64,000 nucleotides of DNA from an uncultured delta proteobacterium (GCA_903911145.1 CAIWCD010000002.1:62001-126000), one strand, 5' to 3'; numbered from the stretch's first letter, positions 27,972 through 38,234 are shown. Notes: generated by a model from the sequence alone, not told the origin. Made by a program: numbers and translations.

Positions 27972-28922
27972 TTAAGTCGAGGACGACTGCGCAGGGGCAG
28001 CTGCCGACGACAACATCTCGCGCAGAGCCGCGCCCGTCACGGCTCCTGCAAGCGCGCCGCCGCAAAGCGCGAAGCCCGGCCCGATGAACGGCGAGGGGAT
28101 CGGCACCAGCGACTGCGCGCCGATCAGCAGCGCCGCGGCCACATCCGCGACGGGCAGTGCAAGCAGCCAGAGCCAGCGCTTGTTCAGCGAGCGCGGCAGG
28201 CAGAACCACTGCGCGGGCGCCATCAGCGCGCACGAGACGATCGCCATCACCAGCATCAGGATGAGCGAGCGCCAATGGCCGTGCGGCATCAGCGACGAGG
28301 AGAACAGCCTCGCGGCGGCGTAGCGACTGAGGCCGGCGGCACAGAGCGAGGCGACAATCCACTGCGCGCGCACGCCGATCGGTCGCAGCACGAGCCACTG
28401 GCCGACGGCGAGCACGAGCGACGAGCCAGCCGCGGCGGCCATCGCGAGATAGGCCTCGGTGTATCCAGCGTGCCCGCGGGCGAAGAGCGAGGCGAACAGC
28501 ACGGAGTTCACCAGAGCGTGGCCCGCGTGCAGCGCAATCCAGAGAGACGTCAGGCGACCGGGCGCGATCAAGGACGCCCCGCGAAAAGCGGTCGGCGCAT
28601 CTGGAGTCGTCGCCGCAGGGTCTGCTTGCTCCGTCTTCTCGAGCCGCCACCAGGCCCACCACGACAAGAGCGCGGACGGGAGAATCGGGATCAGCACCAG
28701 CAAGCTCCCGTGGCCGTTGAACTGGTCATCGAGAATCTGTCGCTGGTTGAGCGTCGCGGCGAGCATCAGCCCGATGGCACCGAGCGACCAGCAGAGCGCG
28801 GTCCAGGAGACGCCGCGGTTGCTCCTTCGCGTGAGCAACAGCAGCAGCGCCGGCACGCCATAGACGAAGAGCGCGACGATGACGAAGGCGAGCTCAACGA
28901 AGTCATTGAAGCGAAGATCCAT
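27972..28922 (-). CDS. polytopic membrane protein of unknown function
   Basis: 316 residues with about eight hydrophobic segments (near 12-30, 42-60, 74-93, 132-153, 159-178, 186-205, 217-238, 250-290). No catalytic or transport signature is recognised. Loops are short and the N-terminus is acidic (MDLRFNDFVELAFV), which suggests it faces the periplasm. It is convergent with the biotin carrier gene, 12 bases away, and no link to propionate metabolism is apparent. Start is ATG at 28922 without a strong ribosome binding site. Confidence 0.75.
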   Translation of the reverse strand: MDLRFNDFVELAFVIVALFVYGVPALLLLLTRRSNRGVSWTALCWSLGAIGLMLAATLNQRQILDDQFNGHGSLLVLIPILPSALLSWWAWWRLEKTEQADPAATTPDAPTAFRGASLIAPGRLTSLWIALHAGHALVNSVLFASLFARGHAGYTEAYLAMAAAAGSSLVLAVGQWLVLRPIGVRAQWIVASLCAAGLSRYAAARLFSSSLMPHGHWRSLILMLVMAIVSCALMAPAQWFCLPRSLNKRWLWLLALPVADVAAALLIGAQSLVPIPSPFIGPGFALCGGALAGAVTGAALREMLSSAAAPAQSSST

Positions 28923-28988
28923 CTCGCCACGTTATCGGCCGCGTCGGGTCCCGTCGATCTCGATGTCCATTGATCGAGAGGACGCTTC

Positions 28989-29277
28989 CTATCGCTCCGT
29001 GAAGAGATTCCAGAGCTCCTTCACCCAGGAGAGGCGGAGGATTCTGCCCCTCCAGGCGAGAGACGACAGCACGGATACCCGTGCGTCGATTGGCTGGCCT
29101 TCGGATGCCTGCTGCTGAACCGCGAGCTGCAGATCTGCGTCGACCCGGTCGGTCTTCGCGGCAAGCCGGGCAGTGCAGGCCCGCGCCGGCGTCCGGCATC
29201 GGCGGAATCGGTCCATCGATGTCGATCTGTTCGCGCAGTGCGCGCGCAAGCTCGTCGGAAAAATCCTCGGGACCCTG
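28989..29277 (-). pseudogene. possible frameshifted small gene
   Basis: This 370-base stretch between the membrane gene and mcmA holds no intact gene. Two overlapping minus-strand frames each look protein-like for part of the way. The first, from about 29277 to 29155, reads [19 protein letters not shown] and then CPAC. The second, from about 29160 to 28989, reads [11 protein letters not shown], then WRGRILRLSWVKELWNLFTER and a stop. Both have about 75% GC at third positions, while their continuations turn into Arg/Pro-rich shadow sequence. A single frameshift near 29140-29160 would join them. It may be a decayed gene, an assembly error or chance. Confidence 0.3.
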
Positions 29278-29292
29278 CTAGAAGTCGCCTCC

Positions 29293-30957
<1,665 letters not shown>

Positions 30958-31962
30958 ATGAGCGATGCGCCGCAGATCAGCGTGCTGTTGCCTGCGCGCA
31001 ATGCAGCCGCGACGCTCTGGCTTGCGATCGAAGACGTGCTCGCGCAGCAGGACGCACCAGCCTTCGAGCTGATTCTCGTCGACGATGCTTCGACTGATCA
31101 GACGGGCGAGATCGCGCACGCGTGGGCGGCTCGCGATTCGCGCGTGCACGTCCTGCGCGGCGCTGGAACAGGACTCGTCGATGCACTCAATCTCGGGCTC
31201 GCCGCCTGCCGCGCGCCGCTGGTGGCGCGGATGGATGCCGACGATCGCACGCACCCTTCCCGCCTGCGCCTGCAGAGCGCCTGGCTTGCCGACCATCCGC
31301 GCGCGGGAGCGGTTGGCTCGCTGGTCCGCCTGACGCCACGGCCGCTCTCTCCAGGACTTGCGCGGCTCGAAGAGTGGCTCGACAGCGCGGTCACGCAGGA
31401 GCAGTGCGCGGCCGCGCGCTTCATCGAATCGCCGCTGGTTCATCCGAGCATGATGTTGCGCAAGCCCGCTCTCAGCGCGGTCGGGAACTATCTCGATCGC
31501 GGATGGGCCGAGGATTGGGATCTGCTGCTGCGCCTCGTAGCCGCCGGCTACGGCCTGGGAAAAGTTCCCGAGGTGCTCCTCGAGTGGCGCGACTCCCCCG
31601 AGCGGCTGACCCGCACGGGCGCGGCCTATCGAGCGTCGCAGATGGTCCGGTTGCGCGCGTTTCATCTCGCAAGCGGGCCGCTTCGCGGACGCGAGTTTGA
31701 TCTCTGGGGGGCCGGGCCGACGGGCAAGCAGCTCGCGCGCGCTCTCGAGGCACATGGACTCTCTCCGCGGCGCTTCATCGATATCGATCCGCGCAAGCAG
31801 GTGGCACGCGGGAAGCATGTGCTGCAGGCGGATGCCCTCGGCGGCCCCGATGGCGCGCTGATCCTCTGCGCTGTCGGCGCGGCAGGCGCACGAGAGAGCA
31901 TCCGCGCGTGGCTGCAGCCTCTCGGGCACAGCGAGGGCCGCGACTACCTGTTTGCTGCCTGA
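30958..31962 (+). CDS. family 2 glycosyltransferase with C-terminal nucleotide-binding-like domain
   Basis: 334 residues. The N-terminal GT-A domain has ISVLLPARNAAATLW, LVDDASTDQTGEI and the metal-binding MDADDRTHPSRL, ending with GWAEDWDLLLRLVAAGYGLG, typical of GT2 sugar transferases using nucleotide-sugars. After about residue 225 comes a second domain starting FDLWGAGPTGKQLARALE, a GxGxxG-like dinucleotide or CoA-binding fold also seen attached to other GT2 enzymes. The ATG directly abuts the mcmA stop (no gap), so it is translated from the same mRNA, though no metabolic link is evident. The acceptor is unknown. Confidence 0.88.
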   Translation: MSDAPQISVLLPARNAAATLWLAIEDVLAQQDAPAFELILVDDASTDQTGEIAHAWAARDSRVHVLRGAGTGLVDALNLGLAACRAPLVARMDADDRTHPSRLRLQSAWLADHPRAGAVGSLVRLTPRPLSPGLARLEEWLDSAVTQEQCAAARFIESPLVHPSMMLRKPALSAVGNYLDRGWAEDWDLLLRLVAAGYGLGKVPEVLLEWRDSPERLTRTGAAYRASQMVRLRAFHLASGPLRGREFDLWGAGPTGKQLARALEAHGLSPRRFIDIDPRKQVARGKHVLQADALGGPDGALILCAVGAAGARESIRAWLQPLGHSEGRDYLFAA

Positions 31963-31995
31963 CATCGTCGCCGCGCGTGATATTCGTTTTCGGGA

Positions 31996-33462
31996 ATGAA
32001 CGAGCCTGGGCACGACCTGCGCAGCGAAGTCGGGGAGCTCCTCGTCGATCGCGGAGTGCTCACGGTCGAGGCTCTCGCGCGGCCAGTGGTTTCCGAGAGC
32101 GTTTTCTTCGCGCAGCTGATCGAGGACGCCGCCTGCAGCGAAGGCGCGCTGGTGGCGTTCCTCGCTGAACGCAGCGGCTTTCCCGGCATCGACCTCTCGA
32201 TGAGCGCGCTGCTCCTCTCCGCTCTCGATCTGATCCCGAGGCCGGTCGCCGAAGGAGATCAGATCCTGCCGCTCTCCACGGAGGGAGGCCGACTCCATCT
32301 CGCGGTCACCGATCCGGAAGCGGCGAACGAGAGCATCGATGAGGTCCGCTTCATCACCGGAATGGAGATCTCGCTCTACATCGCGCTCCCTGCGCCGCTC
32401 GAGCGCTGCATCCTCGCGGCCTTCGATGCGCGCGAGCGGGGTGAGACGCTGTGGAGAGGCGCGGGGATCGCCGCGGATGCCCCGCCGCGACTGGCGATCG
32501 TCTCGTCGTCGCTGACTCTCGACGCTCTCTCGCACGGGCTCTCGACCCACTCCGCGGTGTACCCGACGAGTGGGCCGATCGCGCGCGCACCCGCGCCAGA
32601 AGCGGCGGCGAGCGCTCCCCACAGCGATCACTCGCTCGCGACGATCCAGATCGAGATCGGCGACGAGACGGGCGAGCACGAGCAGCTGATCGGCTCGGTG
32701 CGCACAGGGCCGAAGCGGATCCTCATCGTCGACGACGAGCCGGACATCATCCGTCTTCTCAGTCGCGCGCTGCAGATCAAGGGCTACCTCGTCGAGAGCG
32801 CCTCGGACGGTGCTCTCGCGGAGGCCCGCCTCGATAAGGAGCCGCTGCCCGATCTGGTTCTGCTCGACGCGATGCTGCCGCACGTGCACGGCTTCGAGGT
32901 CTGCCAGCGGCTCAAGGCGAACAAAGCGCGCAGAGCAGTGCAGGTGATCATGATGAGCGCGGTCTATCGCGGCTGGCGATTCGCGCAGGACGTGAAGGAG
33001 TCGTACGGCGCGGACGACTTCGTCGAGAAGCCGTTCCATCTCGCCGACCTCCTTCGCCGCGTCGACGAGCGGCTCGCCGAAGGCAAGAGCGTGCCGCCGC
33101 CCACGCAGGCGGTCGAGAAGCTCTATCGCGCTGGCGTCGATGCCCTCTCGCGCGGCAATGCCGAGGAGAGCCGCACTGCTCTTGAGTCGGCTGCGCGCAT
33201 CGACCCCTTCGCTCCGCGCGTCCAGTTCGCGCTCGCGCAGGCCTACGTCGCGCAGGGTGATGTCTATCGCGCGATCTCGGCCTACGAGCGCGCCGTCGAG
33301 CTGCGTCCGAAGCTCTTCGCGGCGCTGAAGAACCTTTCGGCGCTCTATCTGGAGAAGGGTTTTCGCACCAAGGCGACGGAGACTCTCGAGCGCGCATTTT
33401 CCGCCGCGCCCGATCCGAAGGCGCGCGACGAGATCCGGATTCTCCTCGAGCGGCTAGGATAG
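31996..33462 (+). CDS. MshEN-receiver-TPR signalling protein
   Basis: 488 residues with three parts. Residues about 8-150 resemble the MshEN / GspE N-terminal domain found on type II secretion and type IV pilus ATPases, which in several cases binds cyclic di-GMP (motifs GELLVDRGVLT, FPGIDLSM, LLSALDLIPRPVAE). After an Ala/Pro linker, residues about 239-360 form a CheY-like receiver: RILIVDDEPDI, phospho-acceptor Asp about 291 in LLDAMLPHVHG, and EKPF with its lysine. The rest is a tetratricopeptide region of about three repeats. No output enzyme or DNA-binding domain is present, so it probably works by protein contact, perhaps coupling c-di-GMP and phosphorylation to pilus or motility machinery. 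Confidence 0.85.
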   Translation: MNEPGHDLRSEVGELLVDRGVLTVEALARPVVSESVFFAQLIEDAACSEGALVAFLAERSGFPGIDLSMSALLLSALDLIPRPVAEGDQILPLSTEGGRLHLAVTDPEAANESIDEVRFITGMEISLYIALPAPLERCILAAFDARERGETLWRGAGIAADAPPRLAIVSSSLTLDALSHGLSTHSAVYPTSGPIARAPAPEAAASAPHSDHSLATIQIEIGDETGEHEQLIGSVRTGPKRILIVDDEPDIIRLLSRALQIKGYLVESASDGALAEARLDKEPLPDLVLLDAMLPHVHGFEVCQRLKANKARRAVQVIMMSAVYRGWRFAQDVKESYGADDFVEKPFHLADLLRRVDERLAEGKSVPPPTQAVEKLYRAGVDALSRGNAEESRTALESAARIDPFAPRVQFALAQAYVAQGDVYRAISAYERAVELRPKLFAALKNLSALYLEKGFRTKATETLERAFSAAPDPKARDEIRILLERLG

Positions 33463-33468
33463 ATCGCC

Positions 33469-33804
33469 ATGACGATTCCATATGTGAAGCACGCGTTTGT
33501 CTGCACGCACGAACGCCCGGCGGACAATCCGCGCGGCTCCTGCGCCGCGAAGGGCGCCGAGGCGCTACTCAAGTCTCTCAAGGCGGCAACGAACGCGCGC
33601 GGCCTCGGCAAGACGGTGCGCGTACAGAAGTCGGGCTGCCTCGATAACTGCGAGATGGGCTGCTCGATGGTCGTCTATCCCGAGGCCGTCTGGTACGGCG
33701 CCGTCACGCAAGCGGACGTGCCGGAGATCGTCGATCACCTCGCGGGAGGCGCGCCTGTGCAGCGACTTCGCGTCGAGGGGAAGGTCTCGACAAAGACTGA
33801 ATGA
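33469..33804 (+). CDS. thioredoxin-like 2Fe-2S ferredoxin
   Basis: 111 residues of the thioredoxin-fold [2Fe-2S] ferredoxin family (similar to the shethna-type ferredoxins and the NuoE C-terminal domain). The cluster ligands fit C12, C25, C57 and C61 (HAFVCTHER, GSCAAKGAE, SGCLDNCEMG); C65 is an extra nearby cysteine. The VVYPEAVWYGAVTQAD strand-helix region is also family-typical. It is a small cytoplasmic electron carrier whose partner is not shown by its neighbours. Starts six bases after the MshEN-REC-TPR gene. Convergent with the glycosyltransferase at 33809. Confidence 0.9.
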   Translation: MTIPYVKHAFVCTHERPADNPRGSCAAKGAEALLKSLKAATNARGLGKTVRVQKSGCLDNCEMGCSMVVYPEAVWYGAVTQADVPEIVDHLAGGAPVQRLRVEGKVSTKTE

Positions 33805-33808
33805 ACGT

Positions 33809-34549
33809 TCATTCAGTCGGGCGGAACGCGCCTTTGTTTCCGAGTTTGGGAAAGCCGCGCGAGACGCTTCGGTAGTGGAAGATGAAGCTCGACGGCACAT
33901 AGCAGCAGGCGCGATTCATCTTCCTCCAGCGCGTCTGCAGCTCATCTTCATTTCCCGTCAGCCGGTGCTTGGGATCAAAGACGTGCTCCGCATCGAAGGC
34001 ACCGCTCCACCAGACGTCGGTCTTTGCCATCATGAAGAAGCCATTCACGTGGGCCGGCTTGTGGCAGACGCCGGGATATCGCGTGCGCAGCGCGCTCGCC
34101 TGTTCGGCAAGCAGCGCGGGATCGTCGCTCAATTGATATCCCGGTAGATGGCGCTCGATATCCTGTGTCGGCAGATATCCCGGCGCGTTGCTCAACGGTC
34201 CGGCCAGCGAAACGCCCGCTTCAATCGCGTCTCGCAGCGGCTCGAACCAGCCCGGTGTGAAACGGATATCGCTGTTGGTGCAGACGGCATATCGGCTGCC
34301 CAGTTCGCGCGCGCGCGAAAGGCCCCAGTTCCACGAGCGGGTTAATCCGGCCCATTCATTAAAATGGTGCCGCTCTAGTCGTTCCTGCGGCCACGCTTTC
34401 CAATCGACGCTGTCCCAATCGGGGCTGCAATCATCGACCACGAGGCACTGCAGATCGATCCTCGGCGTGACCGCGAAGAGGCTCTCGGCTGCGCGCCGCG
34501 CATAATCGAAATGGCCAAACGTGGGGAGGACAACGGTCAACTCGGGCAT
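33809..34549 (-). CDS. family 2 glycosyltransferase
   Basis: 246 residues. GT-A fold with LTVVLPTFGHFDYARRAAESL, the nucleotide-sugar site CLVVDDCSPDW, a SNAPGYLPTQDIERHLPGYQ loop and NSDIRFTPGWFEPL in the place of the DxD motif. The start at 34549 shares one base with the stop of the upstream methyltransferase-glycosyltransferase gene (TGATG), so the two are translationally coupled. The C-terminus stays typical of a sugar transferase acting on a repeated glycan. Several TTA codons and other A/T-rich codons, as in its partner. Confidence 0.85.
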   Translation of the reverse strand: MPELTVVLPTFGHFDYARRAAESLFAVTPRIDLQCLVVDDCSPDWDSVDWKAWPQERLERHHFNEWAGLTRSWNWGLSRARELGSRYAVCTNSDIRFTPGWFEPLRDAIEAGVSLAGPLSNAPGYLPTQDIERHLPGYQLSDDPALLAEQASALRTRYPGVCHKPAHVNGFFMMAKTDVWWSGAFDAEHVFDPKHRLTGNEDELQTRWRKMNRACCYVPSSFIFHYRSVSRGFPKLGNKGAFRPTE

Positions 34550-36090
34550 CACCGTCCGCCTTGAAGCAAGGGGCCCATCCGCGCCGAAAGCGCGTCGGCA
34601 TCGTCCTTCGCGAGCAGCTCTCCGGCATTCTTCATCAGCGCCGGCCAATAGGCAGAGAGATCCGCGCGCGCAAGCGGCTGCCCATTGCCGAAGTCACGGT
34701 TGGTCTGTGCGAATCGCTCAATCGCGTTCGGCTTGTTTCCAATCGCGCTGATATGTCCCACGCCTGGCTGGCTCCATCGATAGATGTAGCTGACCGTCGT
34801 CGCCAGCAGCGTCGCATCCGGATCTGCCGGCGCGCGATCCTCTTCGTGATCAGGAATGACATATGCGCGCTTTGCACGCGTGAAGGCCTCAAGCAGAGCC
34901 TTGGCCTGCCCGCTGTGAATCGGCTGATATCCACCGAGCGCAAGCGCCGCCTCGCGCTTGAAGACCATCGTCCCTTCATAGACGTTGTGCTGGATCCCCT
35001 TCACCACCAGATTCGGCCCCGCGACCCGCGGCGCATCCGGCGGGGAGACGAGCGACCCGAGCATTCCCCACGCACCCGCCGACTTCACGCAGTCCATCTT
35101 CGTACGCAAGAGCGCTGCCACGCTGCGCGAGAGGTGCCAGGGCAGATAGAGATCGTCGTCATCCCACTGCGCGACCAGCTCGGTTTGCGCCATTTCCAAT
35201 AACGCCTGGCGCTTCTCCCCGAGATTAGAAAACATCTTCGGGACGTTTTTAATCTCGATGATTCCCTTAAACTCATCCGCGACGGTTAATGGGGTTTCCG
35301 CATCATTGAGGATCAGCAGCCGCTTGCGCGGATAGTCCTGATTGAGGAAGCAGGTCACCACGTCCTGAAGCAGCGTAAAGCGCCCATAGGTCGCGCAGAG
35401 GCTGGTGATCCAGGGCAACTGATCGGCGGCGAGATCGGCGAGCGGCTGGATCCAGAGCGGCTTCGCGACAGGAGGCTTGAGGCGCTCTGCGAGCGGTTCC
35501 GCGTGAGTCAGATTCAGCCACGCTGTCCGCACCTTCGCGAAATCCTGGTAGCTCACCTGCTCGGCGTTCATCGGATCGCCGCTGAGCGAAAGCGGTTTCG
35601 CCGGCGTGCTCGGGTCGATGATTCCCACGCCGTGATCGGTATCGAGCACGAAGCAGCGATAGGGCAGGTCCATCCGCAACCGGACGAACGCGCGCCAGAC
35701 ATCGCCGTTCCAATCCTTCGCCTGCCGCGGAACGATCTGCGCAGCCTCGGTGGAGGGATTGCAATCGTGCATCACCACCAGCCCGCCGGGAGCAAGCCGC
35801 GAGAGCGCATTTCGCACGTCGCGCAGCACCTGATCGGCGTGGTGCAGGCCGTCGACGAAGATCAGATCGAACGTTTCCTGATTGGCGGCGAAGAAATCAT
35901 CCGAGCCCATCGCGTGGAGAATTTCACTCGGCGAAGGCTTGAAGAGCGGCGAAGGATCGACCGCGACCTTGCGCGTGGCGCCGCGGATGGCGCGGAAGCA
36001 GTGCCCGTACTGGACACCGATCTCGAGATAACGCCGATATCCGCGCTGGCGGATGAGCTCATTGAGGATGTCTATTCTCGTGACCGCCAT
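34549..36090 (-). CDS. methyltransferase-glycosyltransferase fusion
   Basis: 513 residues. Residues 1-170 are a Methyltransf_24-like SAM domain (RRYLEIGVQYGHCFRAIRG, DLIFVDGLHHADQVLRDV, GGLVVMHDCNP). Residues about 225-460 are a GT-A glycosyltransferase domain (VTCFLNQDYPRKRLLILND, VAQWDDDDLYLPWHL with the DxD-type metal site). Fusions of these two activities in one chain are found in some capsule and O-antigen loci, where sugars are added and O-methylated. The second glycosyltransferase follows with a one-base overlap. Divergent from the amidotransferase gene. Confidence 0.85.
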   Translation of the reverse strand: MAVTRIDILNELIRQRGYRRYLEIGVQYGHCFRAIRGATRKVAVDPSPLFKPSPSEILHAMGSDDFFAANQETFDLIFVDGLHHADQVLRDVRNALSRLAPGGLVVMHDCNPSTEAAQIVPRQAKDWNGDVWRAFVRLRMDLPYRCFVLDTDHGVGIIDPSTPAKPLSLSGDPMNAEQVSYQDFAKVRTAWLNLTHAEPLAERLKPPVAKPLWIQPLADLAADQLPWITSLCATYGRFTLLQDVVTCFLNQDYPRKRLLILNDAETPLTVADEFKGIIEIKNVPKMFSNLGEKRQALLEMAQTELVAQWDDDDLYLPWHLSRSVAALLRTKMDCVKSAGAWGMLGSLVSPPDAPRVAGPNLVVKGIQHNVYEGTMVFKREAALALGGYQPIHSGQAKALLEAFTRAKRAYVIPDHEEDRAPADPDATLLATTVSYIYRWSQPGVGHISAIGNKPNAIERFAQTNRDFGNGQPLARADLSAYWPALMKNAGELLAKDDADALSARMGPLLQGGR

Positions 36091-36169
36091 CGAGCTCCCC
36101 GTGCGCGCCGCTCTCGATCTAATCTCTGGTTATACACGGGGCGTTCTGCAAGCCACGCGAGGTGAATGC

Positions 36170-36922
36170 ATGTCGATCCTCATCGTCCAGACCGGTACGT
36201 GTGGCCCTCTCGCTACGGCGCACGGTGATTACCCCGAATGGTTTCGCCGCAGCCTCGGCCGCACCGCCGAAGAGATGCCGCTGCTGAGCGCGCACGAGGG
36301 GATGCGGCTGACTCCCGACGCGCTCTTTTCGCGCGGCACCAAGGGGATCATCGTCACCGGCTCGCCGCTCTCGATGACGACTCCCGAGGCCTGGATGGAC
36401 GAGCTGGCGGGAGAGCTGCACCGCGCTGGCAGCCGCGGACTGCCCGTGCTCGGCGTCTGCTTCGGGCACCAGATGCTCTGCCACGGCGCGGGCGTCTCCG
36501 TCGTGCGCAACCCGCGCGGGCGCGAGATTGGCACCGTGCAGGTCCAGCTCACCGAGGCGGGCGCGCGCGATCCGCTCTTTGCCTGGACTCGCGCGCAGGC
36601 AGGCTGGGCGCAGGATTGCGCGCACGGACTCGTCTCGGTGCAGGCAACGCACGTCGATGCGGTCTATCCGGTTCCAGCGAGAGCGACGCTGCTGGCGAGC
36701 AACGAGAACACTCCGGTGCAGGCGGTGCGCTTCTCGGAGACGGTCGCGTCGGTGCAGTTCCATCCGGAGATCGCTCCCCAGACTCTGCGCGACCTGATCG
36801 TCTCGCGCGCAGAGCTGATCAAGGGCGAGGGCCGCGACGCCGCGCAGATCGCGCAGGCCGTCCACGACACGCGCTCAGTCGAGCTGCTTCGCGCCTTCGC
36901 CGAGCAGGCCCGGCACGCGTAG
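36170..36922 (+). CDS. class I glutamine amidotransferase
   Basis: 250-residue stand-alone glutaminase domain. The catalytic cysteine is in LGVCFGHQM (Cys97), with the histidine and glutamate in SVQFHPEI. The surroundings (GIIVTGSPLSMTTPEAWMDEL, NTPVQAVRFSE) resemble the GMP-synthase-like amidotransferases that also include gamma-glutamyl hydrolases of the YvdE/PuuD sort. The ammonia acceptor cannot be deduced. I chose the ATG at 36170 because GAGGTGA precedes it by a few bases; the longer frame from 36053 has no family similarity. Confidence 0.85.
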   Translation: MSILIVQTGTCGPLATAHGDYPEWFRRSLGRTAEEMPLLSAHEGMRLTPDALFSRGTKGIIVTGSPLSMTTPEAWMDELAGELHRAGSRGLPVLGVCFGHQMLCHGAGVSVVRNPRGREIGTVQVQLTEAGARDPLFAWTRAQAGWAQDCAHGLVSVQATHVDAVYPVPARATLLASNENTPVQAVRFSETVASVQFHPEIAPQTLRDLIVSRAELIKGEGRDAAQIAQAVHDTRSVELLRAFAEQARHA

Positions 36923-36924
36923 GC

Positions 36925-36963
36925 GATCGCTGCGAGCCGCTCTGGGAGCGGACGGGAGCGATC
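36925..36963. terminator. nested hairpin between convergent genes
   Basis: GATCGCT (36925-36931) pairs with AGCGATC (36957-36963), enclosing CCGCTC (36937-36942) and GAGCGG (36946-36951) around a 3-base loop. It overlaps the end of the DUF4395 gene. It lacks a T-run, so it would be a weak terminator; the inner hairpin is shared with other gaps (see the dispersed motif). Confidence 0.4.
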
Positions 36964-37426
36964 ATCCCTTGATCGGTGCGCAGTCGGTGCAGGTGTCGGC
37001 GGGAATCAGCCCGATCCGCTGCAGGCGTGCGTAGGTCCAGCAGCCCATGCAGAAGCCGAGCGCGGCCTCCAGCGTGGCGAAGAGCAGCACCAGCCCGACG
37101 AGCGACCAGGCGATGCGATCCTGGCCGGCCGCAAAGAGCGCAGACGCACAGAGGGTGCAGAGCGCGCCGATCCCTTGCGCGAATCGCTTCGGCGCGCCAG
37201 TGACCGGTCGCACGTCCCACAGCCTGGCCGCGCTGAACATCGCCACGCGCGCCAGCGGACTGAACCGCGGCCCCCAGCCAAGCCGGAGGAGAAAGCCGAG
37301 CGCGAGCGGCGGCACAAGCCAGGGCAACTGCAGCACAAGCGCCAGAGAGAGGGTGAGCGCGACGACGCCGGCGACCACGCGGGCCGCTCGTTCGTTGACC
37401 TGCTGCGGGAAGGAGAAGAGCGTCAT
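36962..37426 (-). CDS. DUF4395 family membrane protein
   Basis: 154 residues, the normal length. The hallmark NER-type start (VNERAARVVAGVV) is followed by hydrophobic segments (about residues 12-45 and 90-125), the GWGPRFSPLARV turn and FCMGCWTYARL near the end, then CTDC. Four cysteines close to the C-terminus may bind metal or form disulfides. The function of the family is not established. I chose ATG 37426; the longer frame has Arg/Pro-rich non-conserved sequence ahead of it. Divergent from the creatininase-family gene. Confidence 0.85.
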   Translation of the reverse strand: MTLFSFPQQVNERAARVVAGVVALTLSLALVLQLPWLVPPLALGFLLRLGWGPRFSPLARVAMFSAARLWDVRPVTGAPKRFAQGIGALCTLCASALFAAGQDRIAWSLVGLVLLFATLEAALGFCMGCWTYARLQRIGLIPADTCTDCAPIKG

Positions 37427-37493
37427 GTTCAACCTTTCGTGAGCCTTGGATGCGGGGCAACGAGAAAGGTCGCGCTCTGCTAACATCGGTCGC

Positions 37494-38222
37494 GTGATCC
37501 TCAAGCTCTCCATCTGGCGCGACGTCGAGGAGTATCTGGCGCGGCGCAACGACGTCGTCATTCCCGTCGGGAGCACCGAGCAGCACGGGCCGTCGGGGCC
37601 GCTGGGCACCGATCTGATCGCCGCGGAAGAGGCCGCCGCGGGCCTCGGCGAAGAGCGGCTCTGCGCCGTCGCGCCGACGATCCCCTTTGGCACAAGCCAG
37701 CTCCACAGCGCCTTTCCCGGCACCATCAGCCTGCGGCCGATGACGATGATCGCGGTGGTGCGCGACGTGATCGCAAGCCTCCATCGGCAGGGCTTTCGTC
37801 GCTTCCTCCTCGTGAATGCGCATCCGGAAAGCGCGGGCGTGCTCGAGGCCGCGGTTCAGCAGAGCCAGGGCGATCTCGACGGCGTGCGCTGCCTGCTCTT
37901 CAACTGGTGGGAAGCGCCCGAGGTGAAAGCGACGATGCTCGAGCTGTTCGGCGCGCGCGAAGGGCAGCATGCGACGCCGGGCGAGCTGTCGCTGGTGCGC
38001 AAGTTCTATCCGCGAGGCGTGCTCGATCTGCCGCCGATGGAGCGATTCGAGCCCGTGGCTGCGCCCGCGCGCTGGGCTCCCGCCGACATGCGCACGCGCT
38101 ACCCGGACGGCAACATCGGCAGCGATCCCTCGCTCGCCAGCGGCGCCTCGGGAGACCGCCTCTTCGTCGTGCTCCAGCGTGCGCTCGTCGCGGCGCATCG
38201 GCGGCTCGTCGAGGAGCCGTAG
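37494..38222 (+). CDS. creatininase-family amidohydrolase
   Basis: 242 residues from a GTG start at 37494 (TAACAT lies seven bases upstream, so perhaps leaderless). The family signature VIPVGSTEQHGPSGPLGTDLIAAEEAA provides the Glu, His and Asp metal ligands. PFGTSQLHSAFPGTISLR and ELFGAREGQHATPGELS also match. The usual NGHGGN turn reads NAHPES here, a clear departure from the family, so substrate and activity may differ from creatininase or the mycofactocin/riboflavin-related members. No pathway is indicated by neighbours. Confidence 0.82.
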   Translation: MILKLSIWRDVEEYLARRNDVVIPVGSTEQHGPSGPLGTDLIAAEEAAAGLGEERLCAVAPTIPFGTSQLHSAFPGTISLRPMTMIAVVRDVIASLHRQGFRRFLLVNAHPESAGVLEAAVQQSQGDLDGVRCLLFNWWEAPEVKATMLELFGAREGQHATPGELSLVRKFYPRGVLDLPPMERFEPVAAPARWAPADMRTRYPDGNIGSDPSLASGASGDRLFVVLQRALVAAHRRLVEEP

Positions 38223-38234
38223 GTCGAGCGACAG

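Noticed and set aside
29081-29281. A 66-codon plus-strand frame upstream of mcmA
   Set aside because: No ribosome binding site and Arg/Ser-rich composition. The opposite strand has better coding signs there.
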